The notes beneath the pieces are model-generated. The model did no database searches. It saw nothing but the letters and a program-made list of their open reading frames with translations, and was not told the DNA's origin. Of a stretch of DNA of 64,000 bases, positions 61,072-64,000 are shown one piece after another. Positions within the stretch are counted from its first letter, which is position 1; each line of letters begins with the position of its first letter. The position numbers were made by a program, and so were the translations under genes. Origin of the DNA: Anoplolepis gracilipes (Eukaryota; Arthropoda; Insecta; Hymenoptera; Formicidae); contig NC_132971.1 in NCBI RefSeq assembly GCF_047496725.1, positions 2,306,501 to 2,370,500 of the forward strand, read 5' to 3'.

Positions 61072-61256
61072 CTAATTATAATTGTTGCCACGGTTGTCAC
61101 CATGTATGCCTTTTACATGGTATAACCATGAACTCAATTTTGCGGATTTGAATAAGCAATATTTACAACTATAATGCATCCCGCATTCATTTTGTTGATG
61201 ACAGGTTATGGAAAAAAAATTCTTGAAACGACGTCCACAGGTACACACCCATCGAT
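61072..61256 (-). CDS. lola: lola variable 3' exon v1 (zinc-finger pair, atypical finger 1), first of the array in the window
   Basis: The acceptor TTTTGTTTGCAG (AG at 61258-61257) opens 60 residues. Finger 1 has C4-x1-C6, not C-x2-C, then x12-H19-x4-C24 (CTCGRRFKNFFSITCHQQNEC). Finger 2 is canonical, C30-x2-C33-x12-H46-x4-H51 (LFKSAKLSSWLYHVKGIH). The linker is one residue short and lacks the Pro (GMHYS). The tail is Asn/Gly-rich (GDNRGNNYN). It is the most constant-exon-proximal variable exon seen. The deviating Cys spacing could be a tolerated variant or a weakened finger; the open frame and intact splice site argue that the exon is used. Confidence 0.88.
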
Positions 61257-62049
61257 CTGCAAACAAAAAAATGCAAAAAGTGTGTCAACACGGTGAAAAT
61301 AGGCAACCATAATGCAAATCAGTTTTTTTACAATATTAATATATGTTACAATAAGTGTTTATATAAACAAATAATTTTATTAAAAGATATTTAACATAAA
61401 TATATTTGGTTTACTGATAATATATAAACTTCTCAAAAGTCAAACTAATCAACTTTATATTTTCTAATTTCTTAATTTTAGAAAAAATATAATTGATTTA
61501 ATTTGATTTTTAAAAGGTTCATATATTGATCATACATAATATGTTACATGATGTAAAATAATTATATAAAAATGTAAGTTTACAATGCTTAAACATTTTA
61601 TCAATTAAATTTCTTCTATCACAAAATTTTTCATTCTCTAAATTTGAAAAATCTTCAAATTTTTATAAAAAAATAAAATTTAAAGTGTAAATTTTATTCA
61701 TAATTTTCACTTATAAAAAAAGCTATAATAGTTATAATTATTTATATATATCTCGAGTTTATATATTGTATGTTAAACGTATACAAGAAATAATATCGTG
61801 CAAACTCTATAATCAATAGAAAATGATAGGAAAAGACAAATTAATGATAAGAAATCTCGAAATATCACGTGGACATAAAATAAAATCTATCTATATTTGA
61901 ATAATTAATTTTACTTCTTTATTATTTGTCGAATATCTTCGTTAACACAACGATTATTAGTGATACACTCACAATTCATAATATGTAATGTTTTAACATG
62001 TGCACAGAAACCATAAATAAAAAAAGAATATATGTATAACACGTACATG

Positions 62050-62102
<53 letters not shown>

Positions 62103-62266
62103 CATATACATGTATATTTTATATAAATTTTAACATTTGCGGGTCAGTTTGATGTATTGCCCCATAAATAATTAAATAAAATCATAATTGAACAACTGAA
62201 TCATAAAACATTTAGACAGCACAAAATACAAATAATTACTTTAAAAATTATATAAATTGAGATAAT

Positions 62267-62301
<35 letters not shown>

Positions 62302-62521
62302 TGTTAATTTTTTGATCTAATGGGATCATCAGTTAATTGTTACATATTACTATATTAATGAACAATATTATGTATTATTTTCTGGGCCGTTTATTCAGTA
62401 ATATATCGCCATTCCTTCTAACAGGGATTCCATGCAACATGCGCATCGTTTATAAATTTTTTAAATAAAAAAAAAACGGAAAGTATATAAAAATTATTAC
62501 TATAAGATAAAACATGAACGT

Positions 62522-62579
<58 letters not shown>

Positions 62580-64000
62580 AAATAAAATATATTAGTTTGA
62601 AAAAAATTGTGATGCAACAAATTATGAACATTTTGCAATGCGGAAATCAATTTTTCTTTTTATATCAAGTGCTGCGTTTATAAAAAGTCATTATGCGTGA
62701 CGTTGCAAGGAATTCCTGTCATATTTTTTTATCTTCTATTCTTACAATTATATATTCGGAAGAGCTCCCACACAAAACATGAGAAAGGAGCCAAAACGCT
62801 TACGTACTAATTATTATCATCAATCATCTTAATAGCTAGAGGTATTTCTTTGGCTTTCGCACATTGTCCTTTCAGACTTGTTTCACCCGCGTGTTCATAA
62901 GTCATGCACGTATATATGTCTGTACGTATTATAATGCATATTTACATATATAGTTTATGTGTATATGTATTATATGTGTTCCTCTACATGTGTATGTATT
63001 TATATATATATGTATATATATAATATATATATATATAGAATCTTTGTGTTTTTCATCTCTCTTTGTATATATATATTTTTTCTTTTTCATTTTCTTATAT
63101 CTATATATAAGGTGACTTCAAAATAACTCTATAGGCATCTCGTGTACAGCCATTCGTCGGCTTGCACGATGATTCGAGTATTGCATAATAGCTGGCCTCA
63201 TTTATATTGGCACAAAAGTCGCAAAATCAACGCGAATATCGCGTGGATTAATTACAATTTGTTCTTCGTTTATAAACATTACACTCGCATTACCTCGCAC
63301 GACGACAAAAAATGTTATTAATTGCATTAACGTTGTTATAAATCGCTGTGTCTGTTAAATTTTGTATGACATCATTATTATCATATTTAAAAATAATTGA
63401 ATTTGAAGACTCATAATAATGTATTATATTAAATATAATAGATTAGATTGATTTAAATAATAGATTAATAGCATCATAATGATTCTTAAATGATTACCAG
63501 AAGCTGGTAGATGAATATGTAAATGATCAGATATATCGATATTTATATAATTAACTTGAAATTTTGATATTTAAAATGTTAAATTTCTCGTCGACATGTG
63601 AGAAAAGAAGTGCAATTTTATAACTTGCATCTGTCGAACAGTTGCACGTATGTTTCATTATCGTTTACGTATTATATATAATAACAAATGTATACCTCTC
63701 ACTTCGCGCAACTTCCTTCTTTTTATATCTTCAGTCTTTCCGTCACTCTACATACATCTCGTTTCCGTTTCACATCGTTTAAACGCGAAAAACAAAATTT
63801 TTTTTCCTCTTGTGATGTATTTCGGTTCACTTCTGCTTCGATAACATGAAAAACTTGGAAGACACATTCCATTCGCTTTCACATTTCATACGACGTCGAT
63901 ATTACGTACATTATACGTTATGAAATGCCGTATCATCAACGTCGATTGCGTTCTGCATGTGTATGTACATACAGATATGAAAAAATTACAACAGATAAAC
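61257..64000 (-). other. Intron toward the constant exons (outside the window)
   Basis: No BTB or zinc-finger coding is visible. It contains (TA)n tracts at 62050-62096, 62270-62298 and 62527-62577, and a lone AGACAGCACAAAAT transposon end at 62214. From about 62860 the sequence is somewhat GC-richer (notably 63120-63320 and 63600-63960), which may mark regulatory or untranslated sequence, but no exon could be supported. Confidence 0.45.

Noticed and set aside
5432..61256. mod(mdg4) as the identity of the locus
   Set aside because: Variable exons of mod(mdg4) mostly encode FLYWCH-type domains, while these encode C2HC/C2H2 pairs with the ECG-x-x-P linker typical of lola.
5432..61256. Cluster of many small independent zinc-finger genes
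   Set aside because: Exons lack consistent start codons, all start at acceptors in the same phase, and several have no ATG before the fingers.
62803..62940. Minus-strand frame of about 33 codons with a donor-like GTACGTAAG after it
   Set aside because: The acceptor context (ATACGTACAG) has no pyrimidine tract, the frame ends just before the donor, and nothing resembles lola constant sequence.

Overview
The window is AT-rich animal nuclear DNA with (TA)n tracts, many small inverted-repeat transposons and short, widely spaced exons on the minus strand. The recognisable content points to an insect. Nothing read here fixes the order; a hymenopteran such as an ant would fit and is only a guess.

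Almost the whole window (5.4-61.3 kb) is the alternative 3'-exon array of a longitudinals lacking (lola)-type BTB zinc-finger transcription factor gene, transcribed right to left. I read 22 intact variable exons, called v1 (61.1 kb) to v22 (5.4 kb) in transcription order. Each begins at a splice acceptor, opens in the same phase (the upstream constant exon supplies the first base of the codon), runs to its own stop codon and encodes a zinc-finger pair. Finger 1 is normally C-x2-C-x12-H-x3/4-C (C2HC) and finger 2 is normally C-x2-C-x12-H-x3-5-H. Three exons (12.8, 20.0 and 22.4 kb) end finger 2 with Cys. The BTB-coding constant exons are not seen; they should lie beyond 64000. In insects each lola mRNA joins the constant BTB part to one variable exon, so this array would give one dimerisation module many different DNA-binding ends. 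Two of the exons (25173 and 26766) encode fewer than 65 residues and are easily missed by ORF length cut-offs.

Between the intact exons lie dead ones. Four exons have recognisable finger residues but stop codons, frameshifts or lost ligands (33.3, 35.6, 42.5 and 50.5 kb), and a fifth, weaker candidate lies at 52.1 kb. All are in the 33-53 kb stretch, whereas every minus-strand exon from 5 to 31 kb is intact. The 34-37 kb part also shows duplicated intron sequence around three exon copies, one of them dead, so exon birth by tandem duplication and exon death can be seen side by side. At 17.2 kb a single C2H2 finger lies on the opposite strand inside a palindrome. At 45.5 kb a 158-bp hAT-like MITE has inserted into the coding part of an exon and now supplies the last 23 residues and the stop codon.

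The left end holds the first coding exon of COX11 (200-403, minus), then a probable promoter region and two or three candidate plus-strand exons (about 890-2152) of an unidentified transcript pointing toward the lola array. The rest is AT-rich intron with microsatellites and DNA transposon remnants, the largest cluster being at 55.9-58.5 kb.
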